Below are positions 39,957-48,732 of a stretch of DNA of 64,000 nt, piece by piece (within the stretch, counting starts at the first letter, position 1; each line of letters opens with the position of its first letter). This DNA comes from an uncultured Chlorobiaceae bacterium. Lineage in GTDB: Bacteria; Bacteroidota; Chlorobiia; Chlorobiales; Chlorobiaceae. The notes under the pieces are model-generated. The model had not been told where the DNA came from and made no database searches. It saw only the letters and a program-made list of their open reading frames with translations. Location of the stretch: positions 95,232 to 159,231 of the forward strand of contig CAITSZ010000045.1 of NCBI GenBank assembly GCA_903895195.1. Direction: 5' to 3'. The position numbers and the translations under genes were made by a program.

Positions 39957-42900
39957 ATGAAAAAACTTACGAAGCCAGGGGAAAAAACTTCTACGCCGAA
40001 AAAAGCTCGTCCTTTGAGGGCGAATGTGATCAAAAAAAAGGAAAGTGACCTGTTTCCTATTGTCGGTATAGGTGCGTCGGCTGGTGGCCTTGAAGCACTG
40101 GAACTGTTTTTTCAGAATGTTCCTGAGGCGTCAGGAATGGCGTATATCATTGTTCAGCATCTTGACCCGACGCATAAGGGCATCATGGCCGAACTGCTCC
40201 AACGATCGACCAAAATGCCTGTTTTGCAAATAACGGATGATCTGGTTGTTCAAAAAAACCATGTCTATGTCATACCGCCCAACAAAGACCTGACTCTCTT
40301 TCACGGTACATTACATCTGCTTGACCCTGTAAAACCAAGGGGACTGCGCCTGCCGATTGATTATTTTTTCCGTTCTCTGGCTGATGACCTCTTGGAATTC
40401 AGTATCGGCGTCATCCTTTCGGGGATGGGTTCAGACGGCATGCTCGGATTGAGAGCCATTAAGGAGATTGGAGGAGCCTCTTTTGTACAGGATCCCGGAA
40501 CGAGCAAGTTTGACAGCATGCCTCGCAGCTCCATTAATGCCGGCCTGGCTGATGTGATTGCCACTGCAGAAGAACTCCCTGAAAAAATTATTGACTTTTT
40601 TCAGCATCGTCCTCATCTGAGCACCCCTTCCGAGACAATGATACAGGACAAAACGCAGAGCTCGTTTGAAAAGATCATGCTGATTTTGCGACAGCAGACG
40701 GGTCATGACTTCTCTCTCTACAAGAAAAACACCATGTATCGCCGGATTGAAAGACGCATGGGCATTCACAAGATTGAGAAAATCCAAAACTATGTCCGGT
40801 TTCTGCAGGATAACACTGTAGAATCGGTGATGCTGTTTAACGAAATGCTCATTGGTGTGACAAGTTTTTTCCGCGATCCATCAGCATGGGATACGTTGAA
40901 AAAAGAGGTGATACACCCATTGCTTGCGTCTTATCCCAAGGGAGCCGAGTTGCGGGCATGGTCAGCCGGATGCTCAACAGGTGAGGAGGCCTACTCTCTT
41001 GCAATACTTTTTAAGGAGTGCATTGAGGAGATACAGTCGCCCCAGATGTTTTCATTCCATATCTTTGCAACAGACCTCGATAAACATGCAATTGATATCG
41101 CTCGTGAAGGGTTATACCCCCCTAACATTGCAGCAGATGTTTCAGAAGAGAGGCTTAATCGTTTTTTTTCAAAGGATCCGACCGGAGGATATCGCGTCAA
41201 TAAAATCATACGGGAGCAGATAGTATTTGCGCCTCAAAACCTTATCAAAGACCCCCCTTTTACCAAAATAGATATCCTGATTTGCCGCAATCTTCTCATT
41301 TACCTCGAAACTGAACTTCAAAAACGGCTTGTTCCATTATTTCATTACTGCTTGACCCCAGGAGGAGTCCTCTTTCTTGGCAGTGCTGAAAACATGTATG
41401 GTGACACTGATTTTTTTACCCAGATTTCAGGCCCATCACATATTTTTCGACGCGTGACCAATGTTTCCACAAACAGATTTGTTGATTTTTCAACTACTTT
41501 TACGGGTATGCTTCACGGAGTCTATCCCCAAAAAGAGAGTACATCACCAAAAGAGTCTGCGGGGAATATATCGATATTTGCTGATCGGATGATTTTGAAG
41601 GAGTATGCTCCGGTATCTGTAATCACAAACCGCCAGGGTGATATTATTTATATCAACGGCCGTACGGGAAAGTATCTTGAACCGACTTCAGGCAAGGCTA
41701 ACTGGAATATTTTTGTGATGCTTCGTGAAGGGCTCAAGTATTCATTGAGCAACTCCTTTGAAAAGGCAGTCCGAACAAATAAAAAAACCGCTATTCATGA
41801 TGTTCTTGTCAGTACCAATACCGAGTCAGTATTGGTGGACATAACAGTGGAGCCTATCGTAAAACCTGATCAGCTTTCAGGCATGTTCATTTTTGTGTTT
41901 ACTGAAAAAAATGCTGTTCATGAGAGTGCGGTTACTCCAACTATGGATGAGGGTAAACCGATAGCCTCGGACAAGCTTCTGCTTATGGAAGAGCTCAAGT
42001 CAGTCCGTTCAGAGCTGCTTTCCACTCATGAAGACATGCAGAGCTCTCAGGAGGAGCTGAAAAGCATGAATGAGGAGCTTCTCAGCGCAAATGAAGAGCT
42101 GCAAAGCACCAATGAAGAGCTTTCAACAGCAAAGGAGGAGATGCAGTCGCTCAATGAGGAGCTGCAAACCGTTAATCAGGAGCTTCAAGGGAAGGTTGAT
42201 GAGCTTGGCCGGACAAGTGATGATATGAAAAACCTTTTGAACTGTACGGAAATAGCAACACTCTTTCTTGATGAAAAGCTTAACATCCGGAGCTTTACAA
42301 AGGCGATGTCGACCATCAGCAGGCTGATTCCTCTCGATAAAGGCCGCTCATTTACAGATATTGCATCAACACTGAACTATCCCGACCTTAAAAACGATGC
42401 GCTTGAGGTATTGGAAACGCTTATTTTTAAGGAAACGCAGATCAGCACCACTGATGGCCGATGGTTTCTGGTGCGCATCATGCCTTATTGCACGCAGGAC
42501 AACCACATCATTGGCCTTGTGATCACGTTTATTGATATCACCCAGAGCAAACGGCTTGAAATTAAACTCGTTGATATTGAAAAACAATTTTTTGCTGTTT
42601 TTCAAACAATGAGCAAAGGGTGTTTTTTTATTAAAAAAGAGGGAACAATCGGCATGATAAATCCTGTTGCTGATCGTTTTTTCAAGTTGAACCGTCTTGA
42701 TATGGGGGGTAAAAGCCTTGATGCAATGAGGTTGATGATGGCAGGAGAAGATGGCAGGGCATTTACAGCGGACACTGACCCGTTTATTTCAGCTTTCAAG
42801 AGCGGAAAGGAGGTTAAGGGAGTCATGATTGGTTTAGCCTTTTCTCAGGATCAACAATATCATTGGATATTGGCTGATGCCATTCCGCTTTTTATTGAAA

Positions 42901-42959
42901 ACGATATGAATCCATACTTGCTCTATGTCGTATTTGAAGAGATATCCGGCCCGAAATAA
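39957..42959 (+). CDS. CheB-CheR fusion with coiled coil and PAS domains
   Basis: 1000 residues. CheB methylesterase (about 35-220) has Ser in GIGASAGGLEALE, His in QHLDPTHKG and Asp in GMGSDGMLG, with no receiver domain before it. CheR methyltransferase (about 235-500) has GVTSFFRDPSAW and the SAM site WSAGCSTGEEAYSL. A PAS-like region, then a long heptad coiled coil (SMNEELLSANEELQSTNEEL type, about 670-760) and two PAS domains complete it. There is no histidine kinase domain. Methyl-accepting substrate proteins are not in this window. In a non-flagellated green sulfur bacterium it more likely serves sensory adaptation than chemotaxis, which is inference. Confidence 0.92.
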   Translation: MKKLTKPGEKTSTPKKARPLRANVIKKKESDLFPIVGIGASAGGLEALELFFQNVPEASGMAYIIVQHLDPTHKGIMAELLQRSTKMPVLQITDDLVVQKNHVYVIPPNKDLTLFHGTLHLLDPVKPRGLRLPIDYFFRSLADDLLEFSIGVILSGMGSDGMLGLRAIKEIGGASFVQDPGTSKFDSMPRSSINAGLADVIATAEELPEKIIDFFQHRPHLSTPSETMIQDKTQSSFEKIMLILRQQTGHDFSLYKKNTMYRRIERRMGIHKIEKIQNYVRFLQDNTVESVMLFNEMLIGVTSFFRDPSAWDTLKKEVIHPLLASYPKGAELRAWSAGCSTGEEAYSLAILFKECIEEIQSPQMFSFHIFATDLDKHAIDIAREGLYPPNIAADVSEERLNRFFSKDPTGGYRVNKIIREQIVFAPQNLIKDPPFTKIDILICRNLLIYLETELQKRLVPLFHYCLTPGGVLFLGSAENMYGDTDFFTQISGPSHIFRRVTNVSTNRFVDFSTTFTGMLHGVYPQKESTSPKESAGNISIFADRMILKEYAPVSVITNRQGDIIYINGRTGKYLEPTSGKANWNIFVMLREGLKYSLSNSFEKAVRTNKKTAIHDVLVSTNTESVLVDITVEPIVKPDQLSGMFIFVFTEKNAVHESAVTPTMDEGKPIASDKLLLMEELKSVRSELLSTHEDMQSSQEELKSMNEELLSANEELQSTNEELSTAKEEMQSLNEELQTVNQELQGKVDELGRTSDDMKNLLNCTEIATLFLDEKLNIRSFTKAMSTISRLIPLDKGRSFTDIASTLNYPDLKNDALEVLETLIFKETQISTTDGRWFLVRIMPYCTQDNHIIGLVITFIDITQSKRLEIKLVDIEKQFFAVFQTMSKGCFFIKKEGTIGMINPVADRFFKLNRLDMGGKSLDAMRLMMAGEDGRAFTADTDPFISAFKSGKEVKGVMIGLAFSQDQQYHWILADAIPLFIENDMNPYLLYVVFEEISGPK

Positions 42960-43062
42960 AGGGGAACAGTCGGGCAGACAATTTCCCACAGATACGCATT
43001 GAGATGAAGAGGCAACAGTTGAAAAAGGAGTATCTGTCTTGAGATTGTAAACAACAATTTTT

Positions 43063-46000
43063 ATGACCACAGTCAATAAAAGCCACATTCCAAGGATTGC
43101 ATTTATTCTGGCTTTTGTAATGATTCTCGGCTCCGGCATCTATTTGGCCATGCATCTGCAGGCCTTGGGAGTCAGCACACGTCAGGGTGAGCGATCGCTT
43201 CAGATTGAACATAAACTTGATGAAACGCTTTCGCTGGCGACTGACGCCGAAACAGGCCCTCGCGGTTATGTCATTATGGGCAAAGAGGTCTTCCTTGAGC
43301 CTTATTACGCCGCCATAGCATCAACAGACGGCATTATTCCGCATATACAGCAGCTGCGTCGATTGACGTTTGACAATATTAGTCAACAACGACGACTTGA
43401 CAAGCTTGAGCCTCTTGTCAGGGAGAAACTTGACTTTATGAAAAAAGTCGTTGCGTTGAGAAGAAATGCAGGGTTTGAAGCTGCGAAGGAGTTGATAGCA
43501 ACCGATATGGGCAGACAGATGATGGTTCAAGTCCGTCATGAACTGCTGGAGATGCACGACCACGAGAGTATGATACGCCTGCAGCACTCCAATGATGCAG
43601 CTGAAAACATGCGGAATACGATTATTGCCATGGTGGCAGGGCTGGGTTCGGCTATTTCATTGCTGGTGTTATCTACCGTTGTGGTCAACCGGGAAACGGG
43701 CATACGGAAGCTGGCTGAGGAAGCATTGCAGCAACTCAATAACGAGCTGAATGTGCGTATTGAAGAGCGTGTTGAAGCGTTACGAAAGAGCGAAGAGAGT
43801 TATAAGCTGATGGTGGGAAGCGTTAAGGACTATGCCATTTTTATGCTCGATCTGAATGGGAATGTAATAAGCTGGAATACAGGTGCTGAACTTTTGAAGG
43901 GCTACAAGGCTGAAGAGATTATTGGGCAAAACTTTTCACTGTTCTTTACCAAGGAAGATCTTGCTACAGGCAAGCCATATCTTTTACTGAAAACTGTGAT
44001 TGAAAATGGAAGAGTGGAGGATGAGGGCTTGCGGGTGCGCAAGGATGGCTCGCTATTCTTTGCCGATGTTGTTATAACCTCCATTTTTGATAAAACCAAC
44101 AAATTGACGGGTTTTGCCAAGGTCGCACGCAATATCAGCGTCCGGAGACAAAACGAGTTGAGAATTGAGCACCTCAAGCGATTGTATGCAACACTTTCGC
44201 AGATAAATGAAACTCTTGTGCGGGTTAAAGATAAGGAGCAATTGTTTCCGAGCATCTGCCGGGTTGCAGTGGAGTCCGGCAAATTCGGGCTGGCCTGGAT
44301 CGGAGTGATTGATGCTGTAAGCGGTGTTGTTACACCGGCAGTTGAGTATGGCAATGTAGAGGTATCTATTCCCTATAGATCGATCGATATAAAAGAAGCT
44401 CCTTTTACCGGTGATATTATCGGTTCGGCTGTGGCAACAGGAAAAGTTGTTGCCTGCAAAAATATTCAGACCGACCCTTCTATGCAGCATTGGCGCGATA
44501 TGGCAGTTGCCAATGGTTTTTATTCAGCGGCTTCGGTGCCTATTCGACAAGATGGAGTGATTGTAGCAGTGCTCAATCTCTATTCTGACCATATGGATAT
44601 GGTTACCGATGAAGAGGAGATAAGGCTACTTCAAGAAATCGGTGCTGATGTGTCGTTTGCCTTGGATACCCTATACATGGCAGAGCTGCAAAAGCAAACA
44701 GAAGCGTTGCTCTTAGAGAGCGAAAAGCACTTCAAGGATATGTTTGAAGGGCATTCGGCCATTATGCTCATTATCAATACTGATACCGGCTTTATTATGG
44801 AGGCCAATAAGGCTGCAATTGAGTTTTACGGCTGGACGATCGATGAAATCCGCAAGAAGCGTATTCAGGATATCAATACCTTGTCTGCTGAAGAGGTTGA
44901 GCGAGCTATTGAGCAAACCAAAACAGGAGAAAATACACACTTTCTGTTCTGCCATCGCAGGGCGGACGAAAGCATCCGTGATGTAGAGGTCTATAGCCGG
45001 ACGATTGTAACCGATGGCAAATCTTTTCTTTATACAATTGTTCATGATGTCACTGAACGAAAGCACTACGAAATTACCACTGAACTGCACATCGATCTTC
45101 TTGAGATGTCGGAAAGTCATTCGATAGAGGAGATGCTGCAATTGACTCTCGATAAAGCCGAACTGTTGACGGAAAGTTCGATCGGCTTTTTTCACTTCGT
45201 AGCTGAAGATGAGATGACACTATCGCTTCAGGCGTGGTCAACCAATACTAAAAAGAACATGTGCCAAGCGGTGGGGGAGGAAAGGCACTATGCGATGGAC
45301 AGTGCTGGTGTATGGGCTGATGCTGCGCGGGAACACAGAGCGGTGATCCATAACGATTATGCAGCCATCAAGGATCGCAAAGGGTTGCCGGAGGGACACG
45401 CTGAAGTAAAGCGTGAAGTGGTTGTTCCGGTTGTGCGGGGCAATAAGGTTGTTGCTATTCTCGGTGTGGGAAACAAAGGGACTCTGTATGATGAGCATGA
45501 TATAAAATGGGTGGGCATCGTGGCGGATATTGCCTGGGATATTGTTGCTAAAAAAATGGTTGAGAATGAACGTAAAATACTGCAAGCTCAGAAATATGCC
45601 ATTGAGAATCTGGCAATGCATGACTACCTGACGGGTCTTCCAAATCGCAGGCTTCTGTCGGAGCAGATAAAATTAACCATTGCCCTTTGTCAACGGAGCA
45701 AAACAATGGCCGCGCTGATGATATTTGATCTGGATAAATTCAAGCCGGTTAACGACACGCTCGGCCATGGAATTGGTGATGTTCTGCTCCAGCAGGTAGC
45801 AAGCCGTACTCTCCGAATCATGCAGAGGAGCAGCGATACTCTGGCTCGTCTTGGTGGAGATGAGTTTGTAGTGCTGCTGCCTCAGATTGCTGCAATTGAA
45901 AATGCGGTTACTATTGCAGACAAAATCCTGAAAACCCTTCAAGAACCTTTTGAGATTGAGGGTCATGCGATCAATATTTCATGCAGTATCGGTATCGCTA

Positions 46001-46119
46001 TTTTTCCGGATCATGGGGAGGATGAACTGACATTGATCAAAAATGCCGATGATGCCATGTACTTTTCGAAAAGTAATGGAAAAAATTGCGTTACGGTATT
46101 TAGGAATGGTGCTAGGTAG
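43063..46119 (+). CDS. CHASE3/PAS/GAF/PAS/GAF diguanylate cyclase
   Basis: 1018 residues. Two membrane helices flank a CHASE3-type periplasmic domain (ETGPRGYVIMGKEVFLEPYY); cytoplasmic PAS (about 245-370), GAF (about 385-540), PAS (about 555-675), a GAF-like domain (about 680-830) and GGDEF (about 850-1010) follow. The catalytic motif is intact GGDEF (931-935), with FDLDKFKPVNDTLGH and an RSSD inhibitory site nine residues before it. It should make c-di-GMP from GTP in response to several inputs. No EAL domain. It is the full-length paralogue of the shortened 453-residue protein at 36114. Confidence 0.93.
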   Translation: MTTVNKSHIPRIAFILAFVMILGSGIYLAMHLQALGVSTRQGERSLQIEHKLDETLSLATDAETGPRGYVIMGKEVFLEPYYAAIASTDGIIPHIQQLRRLTFDNISQQRRLDKLEPLVREKLDFMKKVVALRRNAGFEAAKELIATDMGRQMMVQVRHELLEMHDHESMIRLQHSNDAAENMRNTIIAMVAGLGSAISLLVLSTVVVNRETGIRKLAEEALQQLNNELNVRIEERVEALRKSEESYKLMVGSVKDYAIFMLDLNGNVISWNTGAELLKGYKAEEIIGQNFSLFFTKEDLATGKPYLLLKTVIENGRVEDEGLRVRKDGSLFFADVVITSIFDKTNKLTGFAKVARNISVRRQNELRIEHLKRLYATLSQINETLVRVKDKEQLFPSICRVAVESGKFGLAWIGVIDAVSGVVTPAVEYGNVEVSIPYRSIDIKEAPFTGDIIGSAVATGKVVACKNIQTDPSMQHWRDMAVANGFYSAASVPIRQDGVIVAVLNLYSDHMDMVTDEEEIRLLQEIGADVSFALDTLYMAELQKQTEALLLESEKHFKDMFEGHSAIMLIINTDTGFIMEANKAAIEFYGWTIDEIRKKRIQDINTLSAEEVERAIEQTKTGENTHFLFCHRRADESIRDVEVYSRTIVTDGKSFLYTIVHDVTERKHYEITTELHIDLLEMSESHSIEEMLQLTLDKAELLTESSIGFFHFVAEDEMTLSLQAWSTNTKKNMCQAVGEERHYAMDSAGVWADAAREHRAVIHNDYAAIKDRKGLPEGHAEVKREVVVPVVRGNKVVAILGVGNKGTLYDEHDIKWVGIVADIAWDIVAKKMVENERKILQAQKYAIENLAMHDYLTGLPNRRLLSEQIKLTIALCQRSKTMAALMIFDLDKFKPVNDTLGHGIGDVLLQQVASRTLRIMQRSSDTLARLGGDEFVVLLPQIAAIENAVTIADKILKTLQEPFEIEGHAINISCSIGIAIFPDHGEDELTLIKNADDAMYFSKSNGKNCVTVFRNGAR

Positions 46120-46442
46120 AGAAGGTTGGTTTTGGGTTGTTATTTGAAAGTTGTGGTGCTATAGGCGTTGAGCCAGCGCCGACAATCAGGGCTCTAACTA
46201 TAAATGCCTGATATAACTATAGAGTGCTCATAGAAAGAATACCATTCAGCGGATATATTCATTTTGAATCGCAAAAAAAACATTACCAACAATTACCATA
46301 CCTCCATTTCAATTGAGTTGCCACTTGCCTTTTTGAAAATAAATACAGATTCAGTATATAGGAATAAATGCACCTGTAATATATAAAGAAGTATTACGGG
46401 CTGATTTACTCCCAATCCCTATTGCAGTCTGAGGAGTTGTAC
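46120..46442. other. Spacer before the Nif11-like gene
   Basis: About 320 bases with no convincing gene. It has a small GGCG/CGCC hairpin near 46166 and the promoter at 46333-46360. Confidence 0.4.
46333..46360 (+). promoter_or_regulatory. Promoter of the Nif11-like gene
   Basis: TTGAAA (46333-46338), 16 bases, TATATA (46355-46360), about 80 bases before the ATG at 46443. Confidence 0.4.
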
Positions 46443-46616
46443 ATGTGTCAGGAACTTGCAATTGCTTTCCTTGAAAAAATGAAGCGTGATGAGACGTTTA
46501 GAGAGACGGTGATCATGATTGAAGATGTTGAGGCAAAGCTGGAGTATATCAATCAGGAGGGTTTTGTCTTTACATCGGATGAACTTGATACTGCTGTATC
46601 CTCAATTCTTGATTAG
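46443..46616 (+). CDS. Nif11-like leader peptide family protein
   Basis: 57 residues from the ATG at 46443, which has GAGGAG six bases upstream; an in-frame TTG at 46422 is less likely. The pattern MCQELAIAFLEKMKRDETFRETV...EAKLEYINQEGFVFTSDEL matches the Nif11 domain, used as the leader of many ribosomally made modified peptides (nitrile-hydratase-like leader relatives). The chain ends right after the domain (AVSSILD) with no GG cleavage site and no Cys/Ser/Thr-rich core, so it is either a stand-alone Nif11 protein or an orphan leader. No lanthipeptide synthetase or exporter is in the window. Confidence 0.75.
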   Translation: MCQELAIAFLEKMKRDETFRETVIMIEDVEAKLEYINQEGFVFTSDELDTAVSSILD

Positions 46617-46658
46617 AAAGGAAGTTTTCATTTTTGCTGATTTTTCTTATTGCTCCCC

Positions 46659-47051
46659 TTATTCACTCTTTTTTCTATACCCCAAACCTGAGAACGACGC
46701 GATCAAGGTTCCGTCTTCATCTTTTATTTCGACTTTATAGCCGCATATCTTTTTATTTTTACTCTCCTCTCTTGCTTCAGCCCTGATAAATGTCCCTTGG
46801 GGGGCTTTGAAATAAGAAATCGAAGCATTTATTCCGACGGTGGTACTTCCATCAGCATTAGAGGCTATTGCAAACGCATAATCGGCGAGCGTAAATATTG
46901 CACCGCCCTGAACAATATTGATGCCGTTTTTGTGCTTGTCTTCTATTTTCATTTCAACCAATGCATATCCGGGAGATGCTTCAAGTATCTCAATACCTAA
47001 CAGCTGTGCGAATTTGTCGTTTTTCACATTTTTCAGAATGTCTTTATCCAT
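46659..47051 (-). CDS. PaaI-type hotdog-fold thioesterase
   Basis: 130 residues. The hotdog family features are seen: GIEILEASPGYALVEMKI, the central GINIVQGGAIFTLADYAFAIASN with the catalytic Asp, and GINASISYFKAPQG. PaaI-like enzymes hydrolyse acyl-CoA thioesters, here of unknown identity. Single gene, convergent with the Nif11-like gene, 42 bases apart. Confidence 0.88.
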   Translation of the reverse strand: MDKDILKNVKNDKFAQLLGIEILEASPGYALVEMKIEDKHKNGINIVQGGAIFTLADYAFAIASNADGSTTVGINASISYFKAPQGTFIRAEAREESKNKKICGYKVEIKDEDGTLIASFSGLGYRKKSE

Positions 47052-47457
47052 CTGTGTTCCTGATAAAAGTTAGGGGCTGCGCCAGCTTACTCACCAATAT
47101 ATAATAAAATAAGGCCTTCACGAGGGCTGTATAAAGGTATCCCCTTTTGCAAATAACTGAATGAGTTCGTTTTGTAAATTTTATGATAATACATCAGATC
47201 GTCAAGCCATACAAAAAAAGTGCTGAGTGACGAGTGCTGGGTACTGAGTAAAACAGTCGGCGCTTGCCTTTTCATCCTTCCCTCAGCACGGAGCAGATAA
47301 CACGTTTTTTATTTGCTAACATCAAGTATTTCGAGAAGTTTTGGCTTGCTGCCTACTGCAAACTACCCACTGCAAACTCATCCCTTTCCTTCAGTAACTG
47401 TAAGATAAAAACACCGTCTCTAAGTTCTTGCACTGCAAAGAGAAGTTAACTCGCAGT
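47052..47457. repeat. Gene-free spacer with heptanucleotide repeats, locus 3
   Basis: About 400 bases without a gene. GTGCTGA/GTGCTGGGTACTGA heptamers occur at about 47219-47251. Minus-strand units of TTGCAGT, GGGTAGT and AGGCAGC occur at about 47349-47380, the same two families as loci 1 and 2 but more diverged. Confidence 0.6.
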
Positions 47458-48126
47458 TCAATAGAGGCCGACATCGATAGGCTCTTCAGAGGGTATCGAT
47501 AACAGGCGCGTGGCGTAGAGTTCCTGGGCATTTTGCCTCTGTTCTTGTGTTAGATGCGCGGGGCCGTAGACAACATGCGGTGCCAATACGTCGAAGCCAA
47601 CGAACTGCAATATACCTCGATGAATAGGGCGCAAAACGCCAAGAATATCTCCATTGAAGCCGTCCTTGCGATAAGACTCCTCGGGACCTCCGGTGGTGAG
47701 GGAAAGAAAAGCTCGTCTGCCGGTGAAGACTCCCGTCTTGTAGATGTGACCGCCGCCGTAGGTGCGCTGCATGGCGAAGACACGGTCCACCCAGCCTTTG
47801 AGCGAGCCAGGAAGGCCAAACCACCACAGAGGAAATTGCCACACCATGAGGTCACACCACTCAAGCTTCTGGATTTCAGCTTCAATCTCCTCTGAGAAGC
47901 CATGCATTTCAGTGGCATAAGCTTCCTCGGCCTGCTGCTTGAGGAAAGATGGATCCTTGATGGTGCTAAAGTTCTTTCGGCTCGAGACAGGGTCGAACCC
48001 CATCGCATGAAGGTCGGAGGTGCGAACTTCATGTCCTGCCTGCAAAAAAGTGTCACGCGCTGCCCGGAACATTGCAGCGTTGAAGCTGAGAGGCTCCGGG
48101 TGCCAATATACGATGAGTACTTTCAT
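47458..48126 (-). CDS. Flavodoxin-fold NAD(P)H oxidoreductase (MdaB/YwrO-like)
   Basis: 222 residues. The flavodoxin-like quinone reductase family is shown by MKVLIVYWHPEPLSFNAAM, WCDLMVWQFPLWWFGLPGSLKGWVDRVF and TTGGPEESY. Such FMN/FAD enzymes reduce quinones or other oxidants by two electrons. GC content and codon use look somewhat richer than the neighbours, and the gene stands between repeat-rich and transposase regions, so it may be acquired; this is only an impression. Confidence 0.88.
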   Translation of the reverse strand: MKVLIVYWHPEPLSFNAAMFRAARDTFLQAGHEVRTSDLHAMGFDPVSSRKNFSTIKDPSFLKQQAEEAYATEMHGFSEEIEAEIQKLEWCDLMVWQFPLWWFGLPGSLKGWVDRVFAMQRTYGGGHIYKTGVFTGRRAFLSLTTGGPEESYRKDGFNGDILGVLRPIHRGILQFVGFDVLAPHVVYGPAHLTQEQRQNAQELYATRLLSIPSEEPIDVGLY

Positions 48127-48236
48127 GAGTCCTTTCTGGTGGTTTAAGGGTGGAAGATGTGTCTGGAAAGATTATCTGAAGAGTGAATAAGGCTTTGAAG
48201 TTATCGGAAAATATACGTCATATTCAGTAAAATTAC

Positions 48237-48270
48237 ATCCTAAGCATCAATCTGCATTGTTGCTTAGGAT
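48237..48270. repeat. 10-bp inverted repeat
   Basis: ATCCTAAGCA and TGCTTAGGAT pair perfectly around a 14-base loop; no T run follows on either strand, so it may be a recombination relic or a protein site. Confidence 0.5.
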
Positions 48271-48284
48271 TTAGGTCATCTTCA

Positions 48285-48612
48285 TCAGCTATGGTGTCCC
48301 TCCACCAGATCATCAATAAACCTATGAGCACCAGGGATATGGATTACCACAAACTCACCAAATTTCTGATACTGATTACTTCTGGAATTTCAGTGAGGTT
48401 TTTCCAAGCAGAAGAAGTCCGCCTGTGCAATGCTTCATTGGAAGGATAGCGATTGGCATGAGCAGAAGCCACGCTTTACCAATCAAACAAAAAATTTTAT
48501 CGTTTGGAGATCAGAGCTCATTGAGCATGGAGACAAGTGCTCCATGCATCAAAGGCACACCACCCAGTGAGCTAAGCTTCTTTTCGAGTTGCATGAGGTC
48601 ATTATTTTGCAT
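48285..48612 (-). pseudogene. Decayed small gene with AbiEi-like N-terminus
   Basis: From an ATG at 48612 the minus strand reads 33 codons (MQLEKKLSSLGGVPLMHGAL ending LNEL) to a TGA at 48511-48513, then continues in frame SPNDKIFCLIGKAWLLL to a TAA at 48376-48378. The SPNDKI...L..G.L pattern is like the N-terminal wHTH of AbiEi-type antitoxins. In other frames FGEFVVIHIPGAHRFIDDLVEG (48285-48371) looks like its frameshifted continuation. I take it as a gene broken by one nonsense and one or more frameshift changes; family is a guess. Confidence 0.4.
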
Positions 48613-48648
48613 AGATAATCGAATATTAGTCGATTATCTATGCAAAAT
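48604..48648. repeat. Perfect 19-bp palindrome
   Basis: ATTTTGCATAGATAATCGA (48604-48622) and its exact complement TCGATTATCTATGCAAAAT (48630-48648) flank a 7-base loop. It covers the start codon of the decayed gene and lies 100 bases from the transposase-end repeat. Confidence 0.85.
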
Positions 48649-48732
48649 CTGGTTTTCCTGGTACAATAAAAAACAAGCCCCCCTAAATTTATCAGTTCTG
48701 AAAGCAGAAAAGAAAGGGACTAAGGGAGGCTT

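Noticed and set aside
42000..42230. DNA-level repeats rich in GAGGAGCTG/GAAGAGCT
   Set aside because: They encode the heptad coiled coil (NEEL...) of the CheB-CheR fusion and need no separate explanation.
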